Made by a program: the position numbers and the translations under genes. From Paraburkholderia acidisoli (GTDB lineage Bacteria > Pseudomonadota > Gammaproteobacteria > Burkholderiales > Burkholderiaceae), in the NCBI RefSeq assembly GCF_009789675.1, contig NZ_CP046913.1:2170001-2234000 (forward strand): a DNA stretch of 64,000 nt, read 5' to 3'. The notes under the pieces are model-generated. The model searched no databases. It had not been told where the DNA came from and worked only from the letters and a program-made list of their open reading frames with translations. Of the stretch, positions 56,231 to 64,000 are shown in pieces. Every line of letters starts with the position of its first letter. Position 1 is the first letter of the stretch.

Positions 56231-57757
56231 ATGACGCTCAAGACCGCCCCGTCCGCCTCCGGCCGCACGCATCGCACGACTCTCGCCCTCGCGCTCTGCG
56301 TGGCGGCGTCGTTGAGCGCGGGGGCCGCGCGCGCGCAAACGGGTGCCCCGGCGAACGCGCCCGCGGTACCCAGCGCCCCCGTCGCACCCGCTGCGCCCGC
56401 TGCACCCGTCACGCCCGCGCAGGCTCAACCGCAAGCGCCGGCGTCGCAGGGCCAGACGTTCGAGGAGGAAATCGTCCCGCAACGCTACGCGAACAATCCC
56501 GACGTGGACGGTTTCATCAACGACATGGTCGCGCGTTACGACTTCGACCCGGGCGCGCTGCACGCGCTGTTCGCGAGCGCGAGCTATTCGGCCACGGCGG
56601 TCAAGCTCGTCACGCCCTCGACCACGCCCGGCATCAAGAACTGGCGCGCGTATCAGGCGCGCTTTCTCGACACGGTGCGCATCAACGCGGGCGTGAAGTT
56701 CTGGCGCGCGAATCAGGCCACCTTGCAACGCGCGTCGGACGAGTTCGGCGTACCGCCGGAAGTGATCGTCGGCATCATCGGCGTGGAGACGATCTACGGC
56801 CGCTACATGGGCAACTTCCGCGTGCTGGACGCGCTCACCACGCTCGCGTTCGATTACCCGAACACGCCCAATCGCGCGGATCGTATGGCAACGTTCCGCA
56901 AGAATCTCGAAGACTACCTGGTGTGGACGCGCGACGCGCAGATCGATCCGTCGTCGGTGCTGGGTTCGTACACGGGCGCGATCGGCATTCCGCAGTTCCT
57001 GCCGAGCAGCATCGTGCAATACGCCGTCGACTATCAAGGCGATCACCATATCGATCTGCGCAACAGCACCGCCGACGCGATCGGCAGCGTCGCGAACTAT
57101 CTGAAGCAGAACGGCTGGGAAACGGGCCGCCCCGTGGTGTGGCGCATCGCGAGCGACGCGGGCAGCCTGGGCATCGCGCAGGCCGCCGCCGACGGCAAGC
57201 CGGAACCGCGCTGGCCGCTCGACCAGTTGCTGCGCTCGGGCCTCGCGCTCGATCAACCCGACGTGGACATCGCGGCGGAAGCGAGCACGCCCGTCACGGT
57301 CGTCGACCTGCCCACGCCTGGCCGCGCCACCGAATACATGCTGGGCCTGAAGAACTTCTACGTGCTCACGCGCTATAACCGCAGCTTCTTCTACGCGCTT
57401 TCGGTGTATCAGCTCGGCCAGCGCGTGAAGGCGCAGATGCTGGCAACGGCGCCGGGCGTGGGGATCAGCACCACGAAGAGTACGACGACGGCGCCCATGA
57501 ATGCGCCCGCCAATATGCCTTCGAATGCGCCTTCGAATGTGCCTTCAGGCGCGCCTTCGAGCGCGCCGGCTTCGAACATTCCCCCGGCAATGCCTTCCAG
57601 CCGCGCGGCGAACGGTCTCAACCCTGGCCTGAGCAACGGCGCAAACACCGGCGTCGCCGCGCCCTCGCCCGCCAGCGGCTATCCCCGCTACAACGGCAAC
57701 ACGACGAATCCGGCCGCGATGCCGCCTGCCCAGTTGCCCGCGCAGCCGCAGCCATAA
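56231..57757 (+). CDS. mltB: Membrane-bound lytic murein transglycosylase B
   Basis: Cleaves peptidoglycan glycan strands to 1,6-anhydro products in the periplasm. It has 508 residues. Signal peptide 1-35 (ending AARAQ), with no lipobox Cys, so probably soluble. A Pro/Ala linker is followed by the catalytic domain with Glu186 in IGVETIYGRYMG and the substrate-loop motifs TGAIGIPQFLPSS and SVANYLKQNGW. After residue 410 comes a long Pro/Asn/Ala/Ser-rich tail not seen in E. coli MltB. The start is the ATG at 56231. Confidence 0.93.
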   Translation: MTLKTAPSASGRTHRTTLALALCVAASLSAGAARAQTGAPANAPAVPSAPVAPAAPAAPVTPAQAQPQAPASQGQTFEEEIVPQRYANNPDVDGFINDMVARYDFDPGALHALFASASYSATAVKLVTPSTTPGIKNWRAYQARFLDTVRINAGVKFWRANQATLQRASDEFGVPPEVIVGIIGVETIYGRYMGNFRVLDALTTLAFDYPNTPNRADRMATFRKNLEDYLVWTRDAQIDPSSVLGSYTGAIGIPQFLPSSIVQYAVDYQGDHHIDLRNSTADAIGSVANYLKQNGWETGRPVVWRIASDAGSLGIAQAAADGKPEPRWPLDQLLRSGLALDQPDVDIAAEASTPVTVVDLPTPGRATEYMLGLKNFYVLTRYNRSFFYALSVYQLGQRVKAQMLATAPGVGISTTKSTTTAPMNAPANMPSNAPSNVPSGAPSSAPASNIPPAMPSSRAANGLNPGLSNGANTGVAAPSPASGYPRYNGNTTNPAAMPPAQLPAQPQP

Positions 57758-57781
57758 CCGGCAACGCCGCGCCTCAAAGCA

Positions 57782-57812
57782 AAACGGCCTTCGGAAACCC
57801 CGAAGGCCGTTT
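57782..57812. terminator. Bidirectional terminator of mltB and cysM
   Basis: 13-bp arms (57782-57794 and 57800-57812) with a 5-nt loop, ending AAA/TTT. Between convergent genes. Confidence 0.85.
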
Positions 57813-57831
57813 GCGTTTACCGCCGTGCCGA

Positions 57832-58734
57832 TCAAGCCGGGAACACGCCCGTCGACAGATAACGGTCGCCGCGATCGCAGACGATGAACACGATCGTCGC
57901 GTTTTCGAGCTGGCGCGCGAGGCGCAACGCCACTTCGCCCGCGCCGCCCGAGGAAATACCGGCGAAGATGCCTTCGACCGAGGCGAGACGGCGCGCCATG
58001 TTCTCGGCGGCGGCCTGGCTCACGTTTTCCACGCGATCCACGCGGCTGCGATCGAAGATCTTCGGCAAATAGGCTTCGGGCCACTTGCGGATGCCGGGAA
58101 TGCGCGAGCCGTCTTCCGGCTGCGCCCCCACGATCTCGATCGCGGGATTCTTTTCCTTCAGATACTGCGAGGTGCCCATGATCGTGCCCGTCGTGCCCAT
58201 CGACGAAACGAAGTGCGTGATGCGCCCTTCCGTTTCGCGCCAGATCTCGGGGCCGGTGGTTTCGTAGTGCGCGAGCGGATTGTCGGGGTTCGCGAACTGG
58301 TCGAGGATGATGCCCTTGCCGTCGCGCTGCATCTGGTCGGCGAGATCGCGCGCGTATTCCATGCCGCCCTTCACGGGCGTGAGCAGGATTTCCGCGCCAT
58401 AGGCGGCCATGCTCTGACGGCGCTCGACCGACAGGTCTTCCGGCATGATCAGCACCATCTTGTAGCCGCGAATGGCCGCGGCCATGGCCAGCGCGATGCC
58501 CGTGTTGCCGCTGGTCGCTTCGATCAGCGTGTCGCCCGGCTTGATGCGGCCACGCTCTTCGGCCTTGCGGATCATCGAAAGCGCCGGACGGTCCTTCACC
58601 GAACCCGCCGGATTGTTGCCCTCGAGCTTCGCGAGAATGACGTTGTTGCGGGAGCGGATGTCTTCGTCGGCGAGGCGGACGAGTTGCACGAGCGGCGTGT
58701 TGCCGATCGTGTCTTCGATGGTCTTGTAGGGCAT
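57832..58734 (-). CDS. cysM: Cysteine synthase B (O-acetylserine sulfhydrylase)
   Basis: PLP enzyme forming cysteine (or S-sulphocysteine) from O-acetylserine. It has 300 residues. The PLP lysine is in NPAGSVKDRPA near 47, the phosphate loop is TSGNTGIALAM, and the CysM-type end GGAGEVALRLARQLENATIVF is present. The start ATG at 58734 matches the family. It is convergent with mltB. Confidence 0.95.
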   Translation of the reverse strand: MPYKTIEDTIGNTPLVQLVRLADEDIRSRNNVILAKLEGNNPAGSVKDRPALSMIRKAEERGRIKPGDTLIEATSGNTGIALAMAAAIRGYKMVLIMPEDLSVERRQSMAAYGAEILLTPVKGGMEYARDLADQMQRDGKGIILDQFANPDNPLAHYETTGPEIWRETEGRITHFVSSMGTTGTIMGTSQYLKEKNPAIEIVGAQPEDGSRIPGIRKWPEAYLPKIFDRSRVDRVENVSQAAAENMARRLASVEGIFAGISSGGAGEVALRLARQLENATIVFIVCDRGDRYLSTGVFPA

Positions 58735-59038
58735 GGGATGACAGTAAGGCGCGATTAACTGGATCTATCGATTCTAAACCACGCGGGGATGCACCGCTGA
58801 GGGGCACCTTTAGCCCTGCTGCGCGTGGGGACGTGGCGCTCGTATGGCAAGCCGAACAGCCACTCAAGGCAGCAACGCGAACACCGATGCAAAAAGCCCG
58901 CAGCGCGGGCTGCGGGTCAACGTCGCGGCGCAGCTACGTTTGCGCTGCGCCTGTGCGACACCTGAAGGAGACTGCCTGGGCGATGCCGCCGTTGCGCACC
59001 GGCGGCCTCGCCCGAAAAGATTCAGTACTGGAGCCGGG
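58735..59038. other. Non-coding region upstream of cysM
   Basis: 304 bp. It contains the comEA terminator (58891-58911) and otherwise nothing I can recognise. No tRNA fold was found. Confidence 0.5.
58891..58911 (-). terminator. Terminator after comEA
   Basis: AGCCCGC (58895-58901) and GCGGGCT (58905-58911), 3-nt loop, T5 in the minus direction. It ends the comEA transcript about 130 bp after its stop. Confidence 0.75.
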
Positions 59039-59407
59039 CTACTTCTTGACCGTCACGGCGGGCGTGGTCTGCGCGCCCGGTTTGGCAGGCGACGCCTGCG
59101 CGACCTTTTGAGCCGCCTGCGCCCCCTGCGCCGGTTGTGCGTTCGCGGGCCCGACCGCCAGCCCTTCGGCCTGCAAGCGCTCGACGGTGTGGCCGCCCAG
59201 GCCCTTCACGCGCTTGCCGAGATCGGACGCGTCCTTGAACGGACCGTGCGCGCCCCGCTCGTCGAGAATGGCTTTGGCGCGCGCGGGGCCGATGCCCTTG
59301 ATGCCGCGCAGCGCGTCTTCGTTGGCGCTATTGACGTCCACGGCCGCGAACGCCTGGCCGAATGCGGCGAGCAACGCCGCCGCTGCGAACCACTGCTTGA
59401 TCTTCAT
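59039..59407 (-). CDS. ComEA-family helix-hairpin-helix DNA-binding protein
   Basis: A 122-residue secreted protein with signal peptide 1-21 (ending QAFA). The helix-hairpin-helix DNA-binding core VDVNSANEDALRGIKGIGPA lies right after it, with a second hairpin GGHTVERLQAEGL. The Ala/Gln/Pro-rich tail is low complexity. ComEA proteins bind incoming DNA in the periplasm during natural transformation; many Burkholderiaceae have it without known competence. Downstream of hldD. Confidence 0.88.
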   Translation of the reverse strand: MKIKQWFAAAALLAAFGQAFAAVDVNSANEDALRGIKGIGPARAKAILDERGAHGPFKDASDLGKRVKGLGGHTVERLQAEGLAVGPANAQPAQGAQAAQKVAQASPAKPGAQTTPAVTVKK

Positions 59408-59482
59408 GCTGGATCTCCGTTAGCACCCGCCGGCGACCATCGCCGGCGAGGAGAGTCCAGTTTATGAAGTCGCGGCTTCGCG

Positions 59483-60475
59483 TTACACCTGGCCAGACAG
59501 CCAACGTACGTAACGATCCACGCCTTCCTGAACCGTCAGGAACGGCGCGTCGTAGCCCGCCGCGCGCAGCTTGCTCTGGTCCGCCTGCGTGAAGCACTGG
59601 TACTTGCCGCGCAGCGCGTCCGGGAACGGGATGTACTCGATCAGGCCTTCCTTCACCTGCTCCTCGAGCGAAAGCGCGCCCTTGCCTTCCATCGCGCGCA
59701 GCGTGTTGACCACGCTCGTGGCAATGTCGTTGAACGGCTGGGCGCGGCCGCTGCCCAGATTGAAGATGCCGCTCTTCTCCGGATGATCGAAGAAGAACAG
59801 GTTGACCTTCACCACGTCCTCGACCGAAACAAAGTCGCGCGTCTGCTCGCCCGGCGCATAGCCGTTGTACTCGCCGAACAGCTTGACCTTGCCTTCGGCG
59901 CGGAACTGGTTGAAGTTGTGGAACGCCACCGAAGCCATGCGCGCCTTGTGCGTCTCGCGCTGGCCGTACACGTTGAAGTAGCGAAAGCCCGCGATCTGGC
60001 TCTTCGCCGTGGGCAGCACGCGGCGGATCACCTGGTCGAACAGGAACTTCGAATAGCCGTACACATTGAGCGGCGCTTCCACTTCGCGGTCTTCGACAAA
60101 GCGGCTCGAGCCGCCATAGATCGCCGCCGACGACGCGTAGAGAAACTGCACGCCTTGCGCGAGGCACGTGTCGAGCACGGCGCGGCTATAGCGGAAGTTG
60201 TTGTCCATCATGTAGCGGCCGTCGGTCTCCATCGTGTCCGAGCAGGCGCCTTCATGAAAGATCGCGCGGACCTTGCCGAAGTCGCCGCGCGCGAAGCGTT
60301 CGACGAACTCGGTCTTGTCGATGTAATCGTCGATCTCGCAATCGACGAGATTACGGAATTTATCCGCGCGGGTGAGATTGTCGACGGCGATGATGCGGTC
60401 TTCGCCGCGTTCGTTGAGCGCCTTGACGATATTGCTGCCGATGAAGCCGGCCGCGCCGGTGACGATGAGGGTCAT
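59483..60475 (-). CDS. hldD: ADP-L-glycero-D-manno-heptose-6-epimerase
   Basis: Converts ADP-D- to ADP-L-glycero-manno-heptose for the lipopolysaccharide inner core. It has 330 residues with NAD(P)-binding GAAGFIGSN at the start, the active-site YGYSKFLFD (Tyr, Lys) near 140 and the heptose-epimerase signature [11 protein letters not shown]. The start ATG at 60475 is used; a frame to 60541 is not conserved. Downstream of rfaE1 on the same strand, separated by 135 bp. Confidence 0.95.
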   Translation of the reverse strand: MTLIVTGAAGFIGSNIVKALNERGEDRIIAVDNLTRADKFRNLVDCEIDDYIDKTEFVERFARGDFGKVRAIFHEGACSDTMETDGRYMMDNNFRYSRAVLDTCLAQGVQFLYASSAAIYGGSSRFVEDREVEAPLNVYGYSKFLFDQVIRRVLPTAKSQIAGFRYFNVYGQRETHKARMASVAFHNFNQFRAEGKVKLFGEYNGYAPGEQTRDFVSVEDVVKVNLFFFDHPEKSGIFNLGSGRAQPFNDIATSVVNTLRAMEGKGALSLEEQVKEGLIEYIPFPDALRGKYQCFTQADQSKLRAAGYDAPFLTVQEGVDRYVRWLSGQV

Positions 60476-60610
60476 GATTGCTGTGCGATGAAGCGCGCTT
60501 GACGCCGGGTTGACAGGAGGTTGATGCGCCGCCGGGACCACTCTCCAGAAGTCCCGGCCGGCGTGATTTCGTTGACGGCCGCGCGCAACTCGCGCGCCGC
60601 GCGCGGAACG

Positions 60611-61585
60611 TCATGCAAACAGTTCGTCGTAGTCGACGGTGGCCGTACCGAGCTTGCCGACCACAATGCCGGCCGCGCGGTTCGCGAGCGCGACGCCTTC
60701 GGCGAGCGGGAGGCCCGCGCCCAGCATGGCCGCCACGGTCGCGATGACCGTGTCGCCGGCGCCCGAGACATCATACACTTCGCGTGCATCGGCGGCCGCG
60801 TGCCTCACGCCCTCGTCGGAAAAGAGCGTCATACCCTCTTCCGAGCGCGTGAGCAGCAGCGCGTCGATCTGCAGGTCGCGGCGCAGCTTCGTCACGCGCG
60901 CGAGCAGATCTTCCTCGGATTTCCACGTGCCGATCACCTCGCGCAGTTCCGCGCGATTCGGCGTGATCACGCTCGCGCCGCGATAACGCTCCCAGTCGTC
61001 GCCCTTCGGATCGACGAGCACGGCTTTACCGGCGGCGCGCGCCTTCGAGATCATCTGCGTGACGTGCGTGAGGCCGCCTTTCGCGTAGTCCGACATGAGG
61101 ATCACATCGTGGCTGGGCAGCAGCGCGTCGAAGCGCGCGAGGCCCGCGAGCAGCACTTCGTGCGCGGGCGTGTTCTCGAAGTCGACACGCAGCAACTGCT
61201 GCTGGCGCGACAGCACGCGCAGCTTGATGGTGGTCGGCAGCGCGGGATCGCGCTCGAGATACGCCTGCACGTTGCTCTCGCCGAGCAGCCCGACGATACG
61301 CTCGCCCGGCTCGTCGTGACCCACGACGCACAGCAGCCCCGCCTGCGCACCGATCGCGACCGCGTTGCGCGCGACGTTCGCGGCGCCGCCCAGACGGTCT
61401 TCCTGACGCTGCACGTGCACGACCGGCACGGGCGCTTCCGGCGAGATGCGGTTGACGTCGCCGAACCAGTAGCGGTCGAGCATCACGTCGCCGACCACGA
61501 GCACGCGCGATTTCGCCAGCGTCTCGCGTGGCACGATCTTCACGCTGGGCACGGTGTCAGACTGTGGAGTTTGCATGTTTGGCAT
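60611..61585 (-). CDS. rfaE1: D-glycero-beta-D-manno-heptose-7-phosphate kinase (RfaE1)
   Basis: The kinase half of HldE as a separate protein, phosphorylating heptose-7-phosphate at C1. About 324 residues of the PfkB/ribokinase fold: [21 protein letters not shown] near the start, GGAANVARN substrate motif, and the ATP-site [18 protein letters not shown]. The adenylyltransferase domain is absent, so a separate rfaE2 must lie elsewhere, as usual in Burkholderia. The start is in an overlap with the end of ugd; ATGs at 61612, 61585 and 61576 are all possible. Confidence 0.92.
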   Translation of the reverse strand: MPNMQTPQSDTVPSVKIVPRETLAKSRVLVVGDVMLDRYWFGDVNRISPEAPVPVVHVQRQEDRLGGAANVARNAVAIGAQAGLLCVVGHDEPGERIVGLLGESNVQAYLERDPALPTTIKLRVLSRQQQLLRVDFENTPAHEVLLAGLARFDALLPSHDVILMSDYAKGGLTHVTQMISKARAAGKAVLVDPKGDDWERYRGASVITPNRAELREVIGTWKSEEDLLARVTKLRRDLQIDALLLTRSEEGMTLFSDEGVRHAAADAREVYDVSGAGDTVIATVAAMLGAGLPLAEGVALANRAAGIVVGKLGTATVDYDELFA

Positions 61586-62954
61586 GGGGTCGCCCAATCG
61601 AGTAATAGTCAATGCCGAGCTCGGCCATCGCGTCCGGCTCGTAGAGATTGCGTCCGTCGAAAATGCGCGGCGCCTTGAGCACCGACTTCAGATACGCGAA
61701 GTCGGGCGCCTTGAACGCCGTCCATTCGGTGACGATCACCAGCGCGTGGGCGCCCGCGAGCGCGTCGTCCTGGCTCGTCGCGAAGGTCAAACGTTCGTGC
61801 TGCCCGGGCGCGTCGGCGAGATCGAGCGCGAACACGCGCCTGGCTTCCTCGGTCGCAACGGGGTCGTAGGCCGCCACGGTCGCGCCGCGCGCGAGCAGAT
61901 CGGCGATCAAGCGGCGGCTCGGCGCCTCGCGCATGTCGTCGGTATTCGGCTTGAACGCGAGACCCCAGACCGCGAAGTGCTGGCCCGTCAGATCCTCGCC
62001 GCACGCGCTCACGATCTTCTTCACGAGCACTTCCTTCTGCCCGTGATTGACGTCCTCGACCGCCTCGAGAATGCGCAGGTTCTGGCCCGACTCGGCGGCC
62101 GTGCGGATCAGCGCCTGCACGTCCTTCGGGAAGCACGAGCCGCCGTAGCCGCAGCCCGCGTAGAGAAAGTGATAGCCGATGCGCGGATCGGAACCGATGC
62201 CGCGGCGCACCGCCTCGATGTCGGCGCCCACGCGATCGGCGAGATTCGCCATCTCGTTCATGAACGAGATGCGCGTGGCCAGCATCGCGTTGGCCGCGTA
62301 TTTCGTGAACTCGGCCGAACGCACGTCCATGTAGATCGTGCGTTCGTGATTGCGGTTGAACGGCGCGTAGAGGCGCTTCATCTTCTCGCGCGCGAGCTTG
62401 CCGTTCTCGTCTTCGTCGATACCGATGATGATGCGGTCGGGCCGCATGAAGTCGTCGACGGCCGCGCCTTCCTTGAGGAACTCGGGGTTCGAAACCACCG
62501 AGAAGCGATGCGGCGCGCTCGCGCCCAAACCGCGCTTCGCGAGTTCTTCGGCGACCACGGCCTGCACGCGCTGCGCCGTGCCCACGGGCACCGTCGATTT
62601 GTCGACGATCACCTTGAAGCCGTCCATGTAACGGCCGATGCTGCGCGCGGCTTCGAGCACGTATTGGAGATCCGCCGAACCGTCTTCGTCGGGCGGCGTG
62701 CCGACGGCGATGAACTGCACCTCGCCGTGCGCGACGCTTGCCGCGATATCGGTGGAAAACGTGATGCGCCCGGCCGCGCGATTGCGCGCGATCAGTTCGA
62801 GCAGTCCCGGTTCGTGGATCGGCACGCCGCCGCCGTTGAGGATGTCGATCTTGCGCGGATCGACGTCGAGGCAGAACACGTCGTGGCCGATTTCGGCCAG
62901 ACACGCCCCCGTGACGAGGCCGACATAGCCGGTGCCGATAATGGTGATCTTCAT
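61557..62954 (-). CDS. ugd: UDP-glucose 6-dehydrogenase
   Basis: Oxidises UDP-glucose to UDP-glucuronate, used for polymyxin-resistance L-Ara4N and polysaccharides. It has 465 residues. The NAD-binding start [20 protein letters not shown], the catalytic Cys in [11 protein letters not shown] near 268 and the later [16 protein letters not shown] are complete. Overlaps rfaE1, indicating one operon, ugd-rfaE1-hldD, probably with lapB upstream. Confidence 0.95.
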   Translation of the reverse strand: MKITIIGTGYVGLVTGACLAEIGHDVFCLDVDPRKIDILNGGGVPIHEPGLLELIARNRAAGRITFSTDIAASVAHGEVQFIAVGTPPDEDGSADLQYVLEAARSIGRYMDGFKVIVDKSTVPVGTAQRVQAVVAEELAKRGLGASAPHRFSVVSNPEFLKEGAAVDDFMRPDRIIIGIDEDENGKLAREKMKRLYAPFNRNHERTIYMDVRSAEFTKYAANAMLATRISFMNEMANLADRVGADIEAVRRGIGSDPRIGYHFLYAGCGYGGSCFPKDVQALIRTAAESGQNLRILEAVEDVNHGQKEVLVKKIVSACGEDLTGQHFAVWGLAFKPNTDDMREAPSRRLIADLLARGATVAAYDPVATEEARRVFALDLADAPGQHERLTFATSQDDALAGAHALVIVTEWTAFKAPDFAYLKSVLKAPRIFDGRNLYEPDAMAELGIDYYSIGRPHAKHANSTV

Positions 62955-63080
62955 AGGCGCTCCGATGACTGAAGCAGATGATGAAAAGACGTTGGGGCGC
63001 CCGGTTGCCCGCGCTTCGCGCGCGGGACTACCGGCTTGCTTCGGGCAACGCGCTGGCCTGGTGGTGCTGCGGGTTCAGGC

Positions 63081-64000
63081 TCAGCTCGAAGCGGGAATCG
63101 GTTCGACGCGGCGCGGCGCATAGGTTTCCCAGCCGCTGCAGCCCGGACATTGCCAGTAGAAAAGCCGCGCGCGGAAGCCGCAGTTCTGGCACGTGTAGCG
63201 CGGCAGATTCTTGGTGCGCTGCTGCAACAGCTTGCGCATGAGCTCCAGCTCGCTGCGGCGCGGCTCCTCGGCGGTGGCGTGCTGCGCTTCGAGCAGCCGC
63301 GACATGCCCGCGAGATTCGGCGACTTCTGCATCTGCGTGCGGGCGAGCGTGTGCGCCGCCTCCGCGCCGCGCAGGGCCGCCACATATTTATAGGCCACAT
63401 CGAGCAGATCGTTGGACGGATACGTATCCACCCAGGTCGTGAGCAGCTGCGCGCCCTCGTCGGCGCGGCCGAGCGTTTCGTACGCCTTCATCACCTTTTC
63501 GGCGACAAGGGGCAGATACGCGGGATTTTGCGCCTCGACCTCGCGCCAATGCGCGAGCGCCGACTCCGACGCGCCGCTCGCCGCGTCCACGTCGCCCGCG
63601 AGGATCGTCGCGCGCACGTTCTGCGGGTTCGCCTTGAGCGCGAGCGACAACTGGCGGCGCGCTTCATCGGCCTGCTTTTGTTGCAGCGCTTCCTGCGCCA
63701 GCTCGCAATGGAACTGCGCGATTTCGAGGCCGAGCGGCGCGGCGCCCATGGTCTCGAGCGAGCGCGCCGTATCGATACACCGGTTCCAGTCCTTCTCGAT
63801 CTCGTAGATCGTGAGCAGCGCGCGCTGCGCGCCGAGCGCGTAGTCGCCCGACTTGAGCTTGCCGAAGGTTTCTTCCGCGCGGTCGAGCAGGCCCGCCTTG
63901 AGGAAGTCCTGGCCGAGTTCGAAGAGCGCGTGATCGCGCTCGTTCACGGGCAGGTCGGAACGCGAGAGCAGGTTCTGATGCACGCGGATCGCGCGGTCGG
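63081..64000 (-). CDS. lapB: LapB (YciM), C-terminal part, cut by window edge
   Basis: The last 306 residues or so of LapB, a tetratricopeptide protein that promotes LpxC proteolysis and so limits lipopolysaccharide synthesis. TPR-like helices fill most of the sequence, starting DRAIRVHQNLLSRSDLPVNER. The rubredoxin-type zinc end with CQNCG and CPGC pairs (YTCQNCGFRARLFYWQCPGC) closes the protein. The start is beyond 64000 on the minus strand. The gap to ugd is 126 bp. Confidence 0.92.
   Translation of the reverse strand, partial: DRAIRVHQNLLSRSDLPVNERDHALFELGQDFLKAGLLDRAEETFGKLKSGDYALGAQRALLTIYEIEKDWNRCIDTARSLETMGAAPLGLEIAQFHCELAQEALQQKQADEARRQLSLALKANPQNVRATILAGDVDAASGASESALAHWREVEAQNPAYLPLVAEKVMKAYETLGRADEGAQLLTTWVDTYPSNDLLDVAYKYVAALRGAEAAHTLARTQMQKSPNLAGMSRLLEAQHATAEEPRRSELELMRKLLQQRTKNLPRYTCQNCGFRARLFYWQCPGCSGWETYAPRRVEPIPASS

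Overview
This 64-kb high-GC window looks like the chromosome of a member of the Burkholderiaceae, most likely Paraburkholderia or a close relative. The reasons are the gene families and their order (rpsP-rimM-trmD-rplS, etfBA beside an acyl-CoA dehydrogenase, metNIQ, ugd-rfaE1-hldD beside lapB, orn next to an M48 peptidase and rsgA), the strong GC bias at third codon positions, and the long antisense open frames that this bias produces. No rRNA, tRNA, CRISPR array, insertion sequence or prophage was seen.

Layout. 1-13 kb: end of an unknown gene, a UvrD/Rep helicase, a small repeat-rich secreted protein, an S4 RNA-binding protein, a MATE exporter, a BASS-family transporter behind a structured leader, a phospholipase D-like lipoprotein, fumC, an acyl-CoA thioesterase, a GlxA-type regulator and a tiny lipoprotein. 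13-18 kb: an ArsR-type regulator with a palindromic operator, a large FecR/DUF6600-like secreted protein, and thyA. 18-29 kb: a secreted-fibre locus, described below. 29-44 kb: folA, a higBA toxin-antitoxin pair, and housekeeping genes (pmbA, darP, mogA, orn, M48 peptidase, rsgA, CobD/CbiB-like, NUDIX, the rpsP operon, a PQQ-type sugar dehydrogenase, a TM2 protein, a radical SAM protein under a LexA box). 44-64 kb: lrp/dadA, acyl-CoA dehydrogenase and etfBA, metNIQ, an alpha/beta hydrolase, enoyl-CoA hydratase, a histone-deacetylase-like amidohydrolase, mltB, cysM, comEA, hldD-rfaE1-ugd and lapB (cut by the window edge).

The standout is the locus at 18.2-28.8 kb, lying between thyA and folA. 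It encodes three small secreted proteins, a large Ser/Asn/Thr/Gly-rich protein carrying repeats of the type GVNxAxGxxNxQxN, a periplasmic C39 cysteine peptidase, another secreted protein, and an outer-membrane barrel with an N-terminal coiled coil. This order matches the Fap functional-amyloid operons of Pseudomonas (subunits, FapD peptidase, FapE, FapF pore). The operon is bracketed by two paralogous sigma-54 activators with VpsR-like N-terminal domains. It starts at a good -24/-12 promoter, about 220-260 bp downstream of three TGGAA sites spaced exactly 20 bp apart, two of them full palindromes. I infer a biofilm-matrix amyloid system switched on by a sigma-54 activator. Two of the small secreted proteins share a D-x-x-L-[ST]-x-x-R-G motif that could be a recognition or cleavage signal for the C39 peptidase.
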